Shown piece by piece: positions 45,726-53,981 of a stretch of DNA of 53,981 bases (within the stretch, counting starts at the first letter, position 1; every line of letters begins with the position of its first letter). Location: contig JBBHKE010000584.1 of the NCBI GenBank assembly GCA_037447655.1, positions 346,029 through 400,009 of the forward strand. Reading direction: 5' to 3'. The translations under genes and the position numbers were made by a program. Origin of the DNA: Zygnema cylindricum. Its lineage: Eukaryota; Streptophyta; Zygnematophyceae; Zygnematales; Zygnemataceae. The notes under the pieces were generated by a model. The model ran no database searches. It was not told the origin of the DNA and worked only from the letters and a program-made list of their open reading frames with translations.

Positions 45726-46547
45726 TCACTCTTCTGAGCTCCCCTCATTTCCCTTCTTTAAGTCCATTGGAGTTGTACAGCTATTTGCTTTTTCCATTTG
45801 AAATTTTTCAAGCATATTCCCAATTGCTTCCTTTTGAGTTAGTCTAATTATCTTCTTTTCTCTATCCCTCTCCATTTGAATTCCCAATATGTACTTTGCC
45901 TCCCCCAAATCTTTCATTTCAAATCTACTCTTTAGGTCATTTTTCAATATATTAATTTTCACCATTGATTTACTTAACGGAAGCAGATCATCAACATATA
46001 TGGCAATGAAAATTATACCTTCCTCATCCTCAAATAAGTAGATCGAATGATCCGAACTGATCCGGATATATCCCTAATTCGTCAAAAACTCGTCCAGTTT
46101 TTTGTTCCACTGGCGAGGAGCTTGCTTTAGTCCATAAAGGGACTTTATCAATCTACACATCTTGCTTTCTTCTCCTTTCTCCACAAATCCTTCCGGTTGT
46201 CTCATGAAAATTTCTTCTTCCTATTCTCCGTGTAAGAAAGCAGTTTTGATGTCTATCTGGTGCACTTCCATGTCTTCCGTTGCCGCGAGACTAAGTAAAA
46301 TCCGGACGAAGGGGAATCTAACAACCGGAGCAAAGGTCTCCTCATAATCGATTTCCTCCTTCTGTGTGAACCCCTTTGCCACTAATCTGGCCTTGTATTG
46401 CTCGATAGTGTTATCTGGATTAAGCTTCAACTTAAATACCCACTTGCATCCTATTGGCTTTCTATTCGGAGGACAATCCACCAACTCCCAAGTGTTTGCT
46501 TCCATAATGTAAGCCATCTCATCATTAATAGCTGTCACCCATCTACT
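45726..46547 (-). pseudogene. pol: Reverse transcriptase of element H
   Basis: In order from 46547: WELVDCPPNRKPIGCKWVFKLKLN, KARLVAKGFTQKEEIDYEETFAPVVRF, IDIKTAFLHGE, then TAG at 46221-46223 where relatives have Leu, EEIFMRQPEGFVEKGEESKMC, KSLYGLKQAPRQWN, another TAG (FLTN then stop, near 46075), SDHSIYLFEDEEGIIFIAIYVDDLLPLSKS with intact YVDD (about 45990) and KYILGIQMERDREKKIIRLTQKEA. Otherwise it is well preserved. Confidence 0.92.
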
Positions 46548-48095
46548 ACTTTCCGAACTATTAACCGTATCCGAGTAAGTCTGAGGTTCACTCAAATGTG
46601 ACAGCTTAGTTACCTTGTTGTTCACTTGTCTCTCTTGAAGTCTCTTGCTGCTTCTCCTTCCTCCTTCAAACTCCGATGCTGGAATGGAGGGTAATCTTGG
46701 GTTTCTCCGAACATTTTCGCCTTCTCCCCTATCCGTGGAGTCAATCTCCGGACGTTTATCGTCCATTTCCAGTCTTTCTTCGTTTTCTTCCTCGGTTTGA
46801 ACCGGATGTTGTGACTCCAAGAGAGGATCACTCTTGGTCAGTTTTTCTTCTCTCTCTGCAAAGTCACGCTGAACCGGAGTTCGGTTAGTAGAATTTGAAT
46901 CTAACTCACTTTTGGATTCAATTCTAATTTTGACCGGTTTAGTGTACTTAAAGGGATCTATGGATTTTCCTTCATCCATAACTACCAAGTGTTTCACTAG
47001 AATTATATCTTCTCTTCCGAGATCATAAACTCTATACCCTTTTACGTTCTCATCATACCCAAGTAAGTATCCCGGCTTTCCTCTAGCATCTAACTTCCAA
47101 TCAGATTTTTCTATGGTTAAACTTAACACTTGACTTCCAAACACCTTTAGGTGTGATATGTTAGGTTTTCTCCCGGTCCATCTTTCATAGGGTGTTTGAC
47201 CTTTTACAGCTGAGGTAAGGACTCTATTTTTGAGATAGTTAGCACAATTCATGGCTTCTGCCCAAAAGCTTTTCCTTATCTTTTTATCTGTCAACATGCT
47301 ACGGGCACTATCACTTAATGTCCGATTTAGTCTCTCGGCTACACCATTTTGTTATGGATTCTTTGGGACAGTCTTTTGGTGTTGAACCCCTTCCTTTTTC
47401 AAGTAATCCTCAAATTCATTAGAAGTGAATTCCCCCCCATTATCACTTCTCACTCTCTTTATAGGTGTCTCATGAAGCGTTTCACTCCATGATTGATATT
47501 CTTTAAAGTAAGCGGAAGCCTTAGATTTGTTTTTCAAGAAATATACTCTAGAGTATCTAGACCAATCATCAGTGATAGTAAGCATAAATCTTTTCCCTCC
47601 AACTGATGGCACTTTAGCCAGTCCCCGTATGTCAGTGTGAACCAAATCTAAAACCTTTTCACCCTTATATGTTGCGGCTTTTGGAAAAGGCAATTTGTGG
47701 GCCTTTCCTTGAGCACACCCGCTACAATCATCTAAAGTCTCATTATCTCCAAAATGTATGCCCTCAACTACACATGTTTTCTTCATTTCCTTCAATCTAT
47801 CTAGATGCACATGTCCCAATCTTTTATGCCACATCATCAAATCACTTACACCCGCATAGTAAACTCCCGTCTTTCCATTACTCAAATTCAACTTAAACAT
47901 TCCTTGGCTACCCTTTTCAGCTGTGAAGTACACTTCATTCTCATAGCTAGCAACGAAGACTCCTTTCTTAGTACTAGTCTCAAAGCCCTTATCATCTAAG
48001 ACCGACGTAGAGATAAGATTTTTGTTCAGCTCTGGAATAAAAAGAACATCAGAGAAAGTGACTATAGATGTCTTTCCATCAACTAGGACCCTCAA
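46548..48095 (-). pseudogene. pol: GAG-pre-integrase, integrase and linker of element H
   Basis: HKRLGHVHLDRL..CSGCAQGK at about 47695-47830, catalytic HTDIRG (Gly-Leu for Gly-Pro), RSDNGGEFTS and, after TAA in place of Glu (near 47353), QNGVAERLNRT. All three catalytic acids are present. The C-terminus GQTPYERWTGRKPNISHLKVFGSQV lies near 47130-47210, then the long Glu/Lys-rich linker to RT ending RRSSKRLQERQVNNKVTKL. From 47297 the frame is open into RT. Confidence 0.92.
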
Positions 48096-49366
48096 ATCTA
48101 CTATCCCACTGAATTAGTGGTCACTATCCTCCCATCCCCATTCTCTATCTCTACAGTAGGGATCTTTCTCATTTTGGTAAACAATGGTTTTTCTCTACAC
48201 ATATGCATAGAGGCTCCTGAATCAATGATCTATCCTTCTTCAGCAGCTTCTTTCACTCCACCGAAAGCACACTTTTGCCTCCTTGGAATCTCTGGCTCAC
48301 CTTTCACCTCCAACTCCTCGTCGAGGAGAAGTCCTCCATCGTCATCATCGGAATCCTCTCCCACGACTTGTGTCGCAACAAATGCCTTTTTTTTCCTTCC
48401 GGCCGGTTTTCCAATCGATTCCTCCTTCAATCTTAACTCCGTCAACTTAGTGCACTCCGCCATGTTCTGTCCCGGCTTCTTACAAAAATGGCAAAGCCCC
48501 TTAGGAGCCCTTAGTCCTGATCCGTCGTGGTTTCCTCTTCCTCCTCCACCAAAATTCCCATAAGGTTTCTTGAAATCCTTATCCCCCCAGTTAGTACCAG
48601 CAGCCAATGCTTGAACACTCTTTCCCCCTATCCGAATCTCAATTGTGCTTTCCCGAACAAAAATCATTCCCACAACAGAGTTCCAGATCCATCGATGATC
48701 TGGCAAGTCCTGAACCCTTTTAACAATGTTTTCATAATCATCTGGGAGTTTCATCAACAAAGTATTCACCTTCTCTTTCTCGGTCTCCCTTTTCCCTGAA
48801 ATCTCCAACTCCATAAATAACCCAGCCAAGTCATTACAAAAATCTAACATCTTTCCCCCTTTGTATACATATGCTTGTACCTTCTGATCAGCCAGCTTCT
48901 GCTGCTGAATCGTACCACTCTTGTAAATGTTGACAAGAGCCTCCCACAACTCATTTGCCTTGTCAACATGAAGATGAGGTGTAGCCACTACCTGGGTGAG
49001 ACGCCCGAGAATAAAATAAGTCGCCACGTATTGTTGAAATCCTAGATTTCACTATCATTAGCCTCGGTTTTCTGAACATCTACTATCGGATTCGATCCAG
49101 TAGGCATCGATGTGAGTTTCTCCTTCCCTATGTCCGACACGATGCTTTTTCCAACATCCTCTGCCTCCTTTGCCCCCGCAGATCCTCCTGTGAACCGAGA
49201 TCCTCCAAACCCTGGTGGAACTCCCAATTTTGCAGATGGACGTCGCACACGACCAGTCACAATGCCCCAAAGCCTTTTTTCAAACAATGCACTCCTCATC
49301 ATATTTTCCCAATTAAAAAACCCTCTTCCATTGAAAATGGGCACCCTAGAGGGTGGGCCCATAACC
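48096..49366 (-). pseudogene. gag: PBS, gag and protease of element H
   Basis: The PBS GGTTATGGGCCCACCC (49351-49366) contains the ATG (49360-49362) of MGPPSRVPIFNGRGFFNWENMMRSALFEKRLWGIVTGRV. TAG at 49042-49044 replaces Trp of TWDFNN, and a one-base change shifts the frame at about 49030. The gag body is open 48230-49027 (LWEALVNIYKSGTIQQQKLADQKV; LMKLPDDYENIVKRVQDL). The zinc knuckle reads CHFCKKPGQNMAEC with Gln for the zinc-binding His. TAG at 48230-48232 sits at the Trp before the protease IIDSGAS. Confidence 0.93.
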
Positions 49367-50336
49367 TGTAATCTGTGACCTCCATTGGTACACAGAATGT
49401 CCAGCTTATGTGAAACTTCTAGGATAGTATATGCACTTTTGAATTTGGAAATGAATAAGTCCCACCCTGGGACGCAAAATGTCTAGCCAACTACACCCCA
49501 GTGTAGCTTAGACTCCCCTAAGTCGGCAGCAAAAAGAATCACTGAATTTGCTCACCTGAGCATGAAGTTATGGCTGACCAAAGTTGGTCTATAAATACAA
49601 GTGCACTCTGGGAGAGAGGCTGGAAAACCAAAAATATTCTAAGTCCTAAGCTACCTCTCTAAGCCTACTACTAAGGTACTTCGACCAATCATAAGACTGT
49701 AAAGTACAAGAAGGTACAGGTACCGCTGTACTTCTTGTACGGCCATAGTACGGCATGGCCGTTCCGCTGACGCGTGTCAGTTTCGGAGCCGTAGTTGCTC
49801 CTTCCGTGATATCCGCTACCCAACCATATGTTGCCACGTGTCATCCACCGACATCTGGTCCGCAAACCGTCAAACGGCTATTTCGGCATTCCGGCTCCAC
49901 TGTGATCAGTTCGATCAGATCTAAACATTTGATTTCGTTCGTCGAAAATTAAATGTTAATTCGTATATTTCGTGCGGTCCCGGTTTCGTGCGGACCGGTA
50001 TGTTTCCATGCATAAATCGCCCCGTAATTAGTTAAATGAAATGTCCGGCGCGGTATAGCTTTAAATAAATATCGCGCCATATTCATTTATCGATTTCTTC
50101 AAGACTTACCGGATAAGGCGCGCGGCTAGTCCGTACGGTGATCATCTAGAGGTCAGTGGATCAAGTCCCACAAGGGGCAGTTATATTTTGCAGAAAAAAC
50201 TGTACCGGATGATCTGCCTGTCTCCTTTAGCTGGAGCAGGCAGCCATGGCTGTATGCTGGTCCTCATTGACTATCACAGGTATGAGGGCTGCAGTAAGTC
50301 CACAAGAAAGACTACAAAATACCTCTCTTTTCAACA
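49367..50336 (-). repeat. 5' LTR of element H
   Basis: 970 bp. The hairpin array is very clear: GTCCCACCCTGGGAC (49459-49473), CTACACCCCAGTGTAG (49491-49506), GACTCCCCTAAGTC (49511-49524), TGCTCACCTGAGCA (49549-49562), dyad GACCAAAGTTGGTC near 49576. Stems differ from K and J, but pairing is retained. Confidence 0.95.
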
Positions 50337-50526
50337 CCTCCCTCCGCCCCTTCCACCCTCCCTTCCTCCTTCTCAACTAGCCCCCCAAGTGAGTGAGAGA
50401 ACACATAGAGGCATGGATTCAAGAAAAAATAAAATGGATGTTCTCCACCTTCGCATTGTCTCTAGTGTCAGAAATGAATCTTTCTTTGGCAATGGTCTCG
50501 AGCTAGGGGAAGTACACCTTGTATTC

Positions 50527-50697
50527 CTATTAGCGTTGTATCTTGTTTTTTCCGTGGACACTTGTCAGGGGATTAATCCGACGGTTTCGATGGAAAGTCG
50601 AGATAGATACCCTCCAATTAGCAATGTCCAAATTGAAAACCCTTGTGCATGGAGAAAAGTTGATTGAAAGCGGTAAACAAAATGTAAACGCTAATAG
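50527..50697. mobile_element. MITE-like foldback element, copy 2
   Basis: 171 bp, 11-bp perfect terminal inverted repeat CTATTAGCGTT (50527-50537) / AACGCTAATAG (50687-50697). The interior matches copy 1 in order (CCGTGGACACTTGTC, GACGGTTTCGATGGAAAG, TGCATGGAGAAAA), but the inner arms are less perfect. No coding. Confidence 0.6.
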
Positions 50698-51478
50698 CGA
50701 TACACAATGCACTCTGTTTAAAAACACACTAGAAAATGTTTCCTGAACCGAACACATTTAACCTGATACATGAGATACTTCACTATGCAACACTTGGGTG
50801 ACATTTAAAAAAGTTACTGTGAAAGTACCATCTTATATGATTTTAACACATTTGAAAGAGAAAAAAAGTAGAACCAAAAACTTATAGGCTGAACACACCG
50901 ACAACCGTGAAAGGATCAATAAAAATTTTGAGCTCACTTACAAACAATTATAGCAGCAGAAGCATTCAGAATGTAAAACATTAAATCAACATTGAAGAGA
51001 CATTTCGAACATTTTTCATATTAATAAAAATCTGAATTTACAAATTTTGCTCTTCTATCTCTTTGTCTCTACTATTTGTATTCCTTACTTAATTGATTAA
51101 CACACATTCATGGTGTCCCTTAAATACAATACTTGCCATGGAGTGACACGTGTGAGCGTGCGCCGCCAAGAAGCCTCTAGAAATCTGCCACCTATCCGCA
51201 GATTAGACTAGAACACTCTAAATTTCACTAATGACTGAAACATTGCAAAACAACAAGTTAAGACGAAAGCACTAGACAAAACTAGATGTACTATCGTACT
51301 AAACTAGACATACGAAAGTTGTAGACGCGAAACGAAACGACAAATGTTTCGCGGAACATATAGAACTATATCGAAACGTACGTTTGAGTACTTTCAGTAA
51401 ATTCTAGAAAGTATAGTTTTTCTTTCGCGAAATCAAACTGATTCTACGTGCGTACGATTTTTTCAATGAATCGTAACA
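50698..51478 (-). repeat. 3' LTR of copia element I (outer boundary undetermined)
   Basis: The inner end is clear: on the minus strand the polypurine tract GAAGAGGGGGAA (51479-51490) is followed by TGTTACGATTCATTG starting at 51478. The minus strand also has TATTTAAG near 51119-51126 as a possible TATA. I cannot find the outer end or a target duplication without the 5' LTR, which is outside the window. Confidence 0.6.
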
Positions 51479-51508
51479 TTCCCCCTCTTCATTGAAGAAT
51501 CGTCTACG

Positions 51509-52024
51509 TCACAACAACCCTAGTTTAGGTCTTCCTCTTAAAAGCACATCAAACATCGCCGCCTTAGTAAGCATATCGGCAGATTCCTCAATTGTCGATA
51601 TATACAAAAATTCCATTTCTTTAGCCGCAACAAAATCTTGTAGAAAATGCCATTGAATCCGTATTTGTTTAGTGCGTTTGTGAAAAACAGGATTTTTCAC
51701 AAGTGCCATCGAACTCATACTATCCGTAAAAATTTGTAAGCATCCAATCGAAAATCCAAGTTCGCTTAACATTTCTTTTATCCATATAGATACTTTGCTT
51801 GCGTGGCACGCCGCCATATACTCGACCTCCGTTGAACTTAGTGCCACGGTTGGTTGCAAACTTGAACTCCACGAAATCGTCGCTCCACCAAACACGAATG
51901 CGTATCCGGACGTTGATTTTCCTGAATCCAAATCTTCGCCCCAATCGGCATCGTAATATCCGACGCATACCAACGATTCACTTTTAGATTTGAATACAAG
52001 ATCAAAATCAGTAGTTCCCGCCAA
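51509..52024 (-). pseudogene. pol: RNase H of copia element I
   Basis: A different copia lineage (closest in style to plant Tork/Tnt-type elements; inference). AGTTDFDLVFK, GYYDADWGEDLDSGKSTSGYAFVFGGATISWSSSLQPTVALSSTEVEYMAACHA, TDSMSSMAL, HKRTKQIRIQWHFLQD and the tail ADMLTKA, ending at 51509. The acidic residues DAD, TEVE and TDS are present. It is not interrupted within this span. Confidence 0.92.
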
Positions 52025-52027
52025 GCA

Positions 52028-53673
52028 TCGAAATATACGCTTGACGACTTCCTGTTTAATTGGTACATTAAACTTCCAATCGCTTCGCGGTACGGTACAT
52101 CTACCGTCGCTTCTTCCTCAAACTTTCGCAATTGACTTTTTGCATCCATAGGCGTCGAAATTGGTTTTGCGTCAAGCATAGAAAACCGAGTTAATACCTC
52201 TTTACAATATTGTGCTTGACTTAACTCTATATCCCCGTTCTCATTACGAATCACTTCAATTCCCAAAATTTATTTTATTTCGCCAACATCTTTGACTTTG
52301 AAATGTTTTCGTAAGTACGATTTCAATTCGCGTATACGTTCCTAACTATCCGACGTCATCAAGAAATCATCGACGTAAACCGAAAATATAATTTGATCTT
52401 TTCCTTGTCCTTTCATGTACACTCCATAATCCGAAATCGTACGTGTGAAACCAAAGTCTAAAAGAACTTTGTGTAGGCGTAGATACCAAGTGCGAGGCGC
52501 TTGCTTCAACCCGTAAAGCGATTTGCGAAGACGCCATACCATTCATTCCTGTGATGTCACGCCTCAGGTATCTTCATGTAAACCTCTTCTTCTAACACTT
52601 ATTTCAAAAACGTTGTCTCCACGTCCATTTGATGAACGTTTTTCTTCTTTGCAGCGGCAATCGCCATAATCATCCTTAGAGAGTCGAATTTCACAACGGG
52701 AGCATATGTCTCCGTGTAATCTTTCCCTGCTCTTTGCTGAAATCCTTTGCATACAAGTCTAGCGTTATATTTTACTACCTCACCCGATGCACCAATTTTA
52801 GTTTTGAAGACCCATTTCGCGTCAATTGCCTTTTTTCCTTCCGGTAATTTTACTTCCTCAAATGTATGATATTCCACATATGACTTATACTCCTTCTCCC
52901 ATGCCGGCTTCCACTTCGTTTCCTAATCACACGAGTTTCTCGCCTCCGCGTATAATTGAGGATCGCCCGCCAAATTCTCGCATATTAATTAATATAAAAG
53001 GAATTCCGTCTCCTTCGCATCGGATACGAAATAATAGGAATTCTCTCCACCAATTTTGTCATAAGAAAGCCGATTTGGTTTCTTTCCTCTATTCTCTCGA
53101 ATACTCTGTCGAAGGACCGGAACTTGTTTTACAATTTTCTCCTCCTCGTCCACATTCCGTGAAAATCGATTATGAGCTCGAAGATTTTTGACTTTCCGTT
53201 GACATTTTGGTATTACGGCTCACATTACTCCGAACATCAATGTCAATGTCCAATTTCTTCGAACGCGAATCAACATTTGATTTTCCTTTCTTGATGGTAT
53301 CAATGGATTCGGGCTCCTCATCCAAATCCGAGTCCTCAATTTTCCGGAAAATTTGTAACATCGTCTACCTCATAGAAATCAAGATTCTTCTTCAATTCCG
53401 CCGATTTCTCAATAACCGATTTTAAGTCTTCATGATGATTAACATTTCGGGATTCTTCCAGAATACGACGAACTGGATCGAATACACGATAAAGATTTCC
53501 TTTCGTACTATAGCCCACGAAAATTCCAGGCCAACTTCTCGCCGCAAATTTTCTTTTCATTTTCACTTGATCCACATAAACCGTTGCACGACATCCCCAA
53601 ATTCGGAGATGATGGAGAGCCGGTTTGCGCCCATAAATTAATTCGAATGGTGTTTTATCACTGGAAACCAAAG
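52028..53673 (-). pseudogene. pol: Integrase C-terminus and RT of copia element I
   Basis: From the right: TPFELIYGRKPALHHLRIWGC and WPGIFVGYSTKGNLYRVFDP (integrase C-terminal, 53440-53660), a Ser/Glu-rich linker, EYHTFEEVKLPEGKKAIDAKWVFKTKIG, KARLVCKGFQQ-type RLVCKGFQQRAGKDYTETYAPV (about 52700), VHQMDVETTFLK, KSLYGLKQAPRTWYLRLHKVLL, and YVDDFLMTSDS at 52342-52380. Frameshifts or stops near 52270, 52340, 52560 and 52990 break it. It is cut by LTR J at 53674, so gag and the integrase core are absent. Confidence 0.92.
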
Positions 53674-53981
53674 TTGAAACTCTAAGACCTCCATAAGTCC
53701 TCAGAGTGGACAGCTTCCAAGAAGCCTCTAGGATAATCCTGACCCCTTTGTGTTTAAGCAAAAATAACTGCCACCCTGGCAGACAAAAACTCTGACCAAC
53801 TTCACCCCTGTGAAGACAAGACTCCCCTGAGTCGATAGCAAAAAGAATCTCTGAATTTGCTCCCCTGAGCAGTAAGTTATGGAGGGTCAAAGTTGACCTT
53901 TTGTACAGAAGCTCTCTGGGAGAGGGGGTCCTATCTTCTAATTTTTCTAAGTCCTATCTCTCTCACAGACTCTATCTACTG
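53674..53981 (-). mobile_element. LTR J of the A/B/C/E family, partial at the window edge
   Basis: Starts TGAAACTCTAAGACC on the plus strand inside element I coding and continues past 53981. It has a perfect hairpin array: CTGCCACCCTGGCAG (53768-53782), CTTCACCCCTGTGAAG (53800-53815), GACTCCCCTGAGTC (53820-53833), TGCTCCCCTGAGCA (53858-53871), then dyad GGTCAAAGTTGACC near 53885. The other end, and whether it is solo or full length, are out of sight. Confidence 0.9.

Larger units (their letters stand above)
44003..50336 (-). mobile_element. Copia element H, uninterrupted full-length copy
   Basis: 6,334 bp, minus strand, perfect CCTCC duplication (43998-44002 and 50337-50341). LTRs 44003-44989 and 49367-50336, nearly identical apart from scattered changes and a 17-bp unit number difference. 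It belongs to a family diverged from A/B/C/E in both LTR and protein, but with the same PBS, domain order and LTR architecture. The coding has about six stops and one frameshift, several of them TGG or CAG changes to TAG. It is the only unbroken two-LTR coding element in the window. Confidence 0.96.

Overview
The window is a gene-poor, retrotransposon-dominated stretch of a eukaryotic nuclear genome. It is most likely a streptophyte (plant-lineage) genome, and I would lean to a non-flowering land plant or relative, but that is inference. The support is Ty1/copia (Pseudoviridae-type) elements throughout, MITE-like elements, G-box (CACGTG) and CGTACA motifs in the LTRs, and stop mutations that repeatedly fit C-to-T decay at CAG/CTG (CHG) sites, a plant-type methylation context. 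I recognise no intact host gene, rRNA or canonical tRNA.

Layout. 1-1,300 is a (GA)n block. 1,301-7,364 is unassigned sequence with one long-spaced inverted repeat. 7,370-8,416 is a solo LTR (K). 9,738-41,191 is one plus-strand copia element (A, TSD CATAT) that has been split repeatedly. Copia B (14,816-28,388) lies in A's RNase H region, copia C (19,611-27,147, TSD AGATG) in B's gag, and solo LTR S (21,417-22,463, TSD TCCTT) in C. Independently, copia E (29,518-41,078, TSD TGTAT) lies in A's 3' LTR, truncated copia F in E's 5' LTR, and non-coding element G (35,901-39,386, TSD ATAAA, apparently identical 1,237-bp LTRs) in F's gag start. 41,197-44,002 holds a MITE-like foldback, a tRNA-like/SINE-like unit, a tandem duplication and a poly(C) run. 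44,003-50,336 is copia H (TSD CCTCC). 50,342-53,673 holds a second MITE copy and the 3' half of a different copia lineage (I), cut by another LTR (J) that leaves the window at the right edge.

All coding is gag-pol of LTR retrotransposons. The order in the main family is gag (with CCHC knuckle), protease, GAG-pre-integrase zinc region, integrase, reverse transcriptase, RNase H. Every copy carries stops or frameshifts, so none looks autonomous. G is the youngest insertion and has no coding capacity, so it must have been mobilised in trans.

The most interesting biology is in cis. Every element of this group whose 5' leader is visible has a primer-binding site matching the anticodon arm of initiator tRNA-Met (half-tRNA priming as in Drosophila copia and Ty5). 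The ATG in that site, the complement of the CAU anticodon, is also the only in-frame start upstream of the conserved gag N-terminus. The LTRs carry covarying hairpins: a T-arm-complementary hairpin in U3, a dyad just after the TATA box, and four successive hairpins with G-rich (mostly AGGG) loops in R/U5. Their stems change but keep pairing between diverged LTR families. Together these suggest an undescribed structured-RNA programme for priming, packaging or translation.
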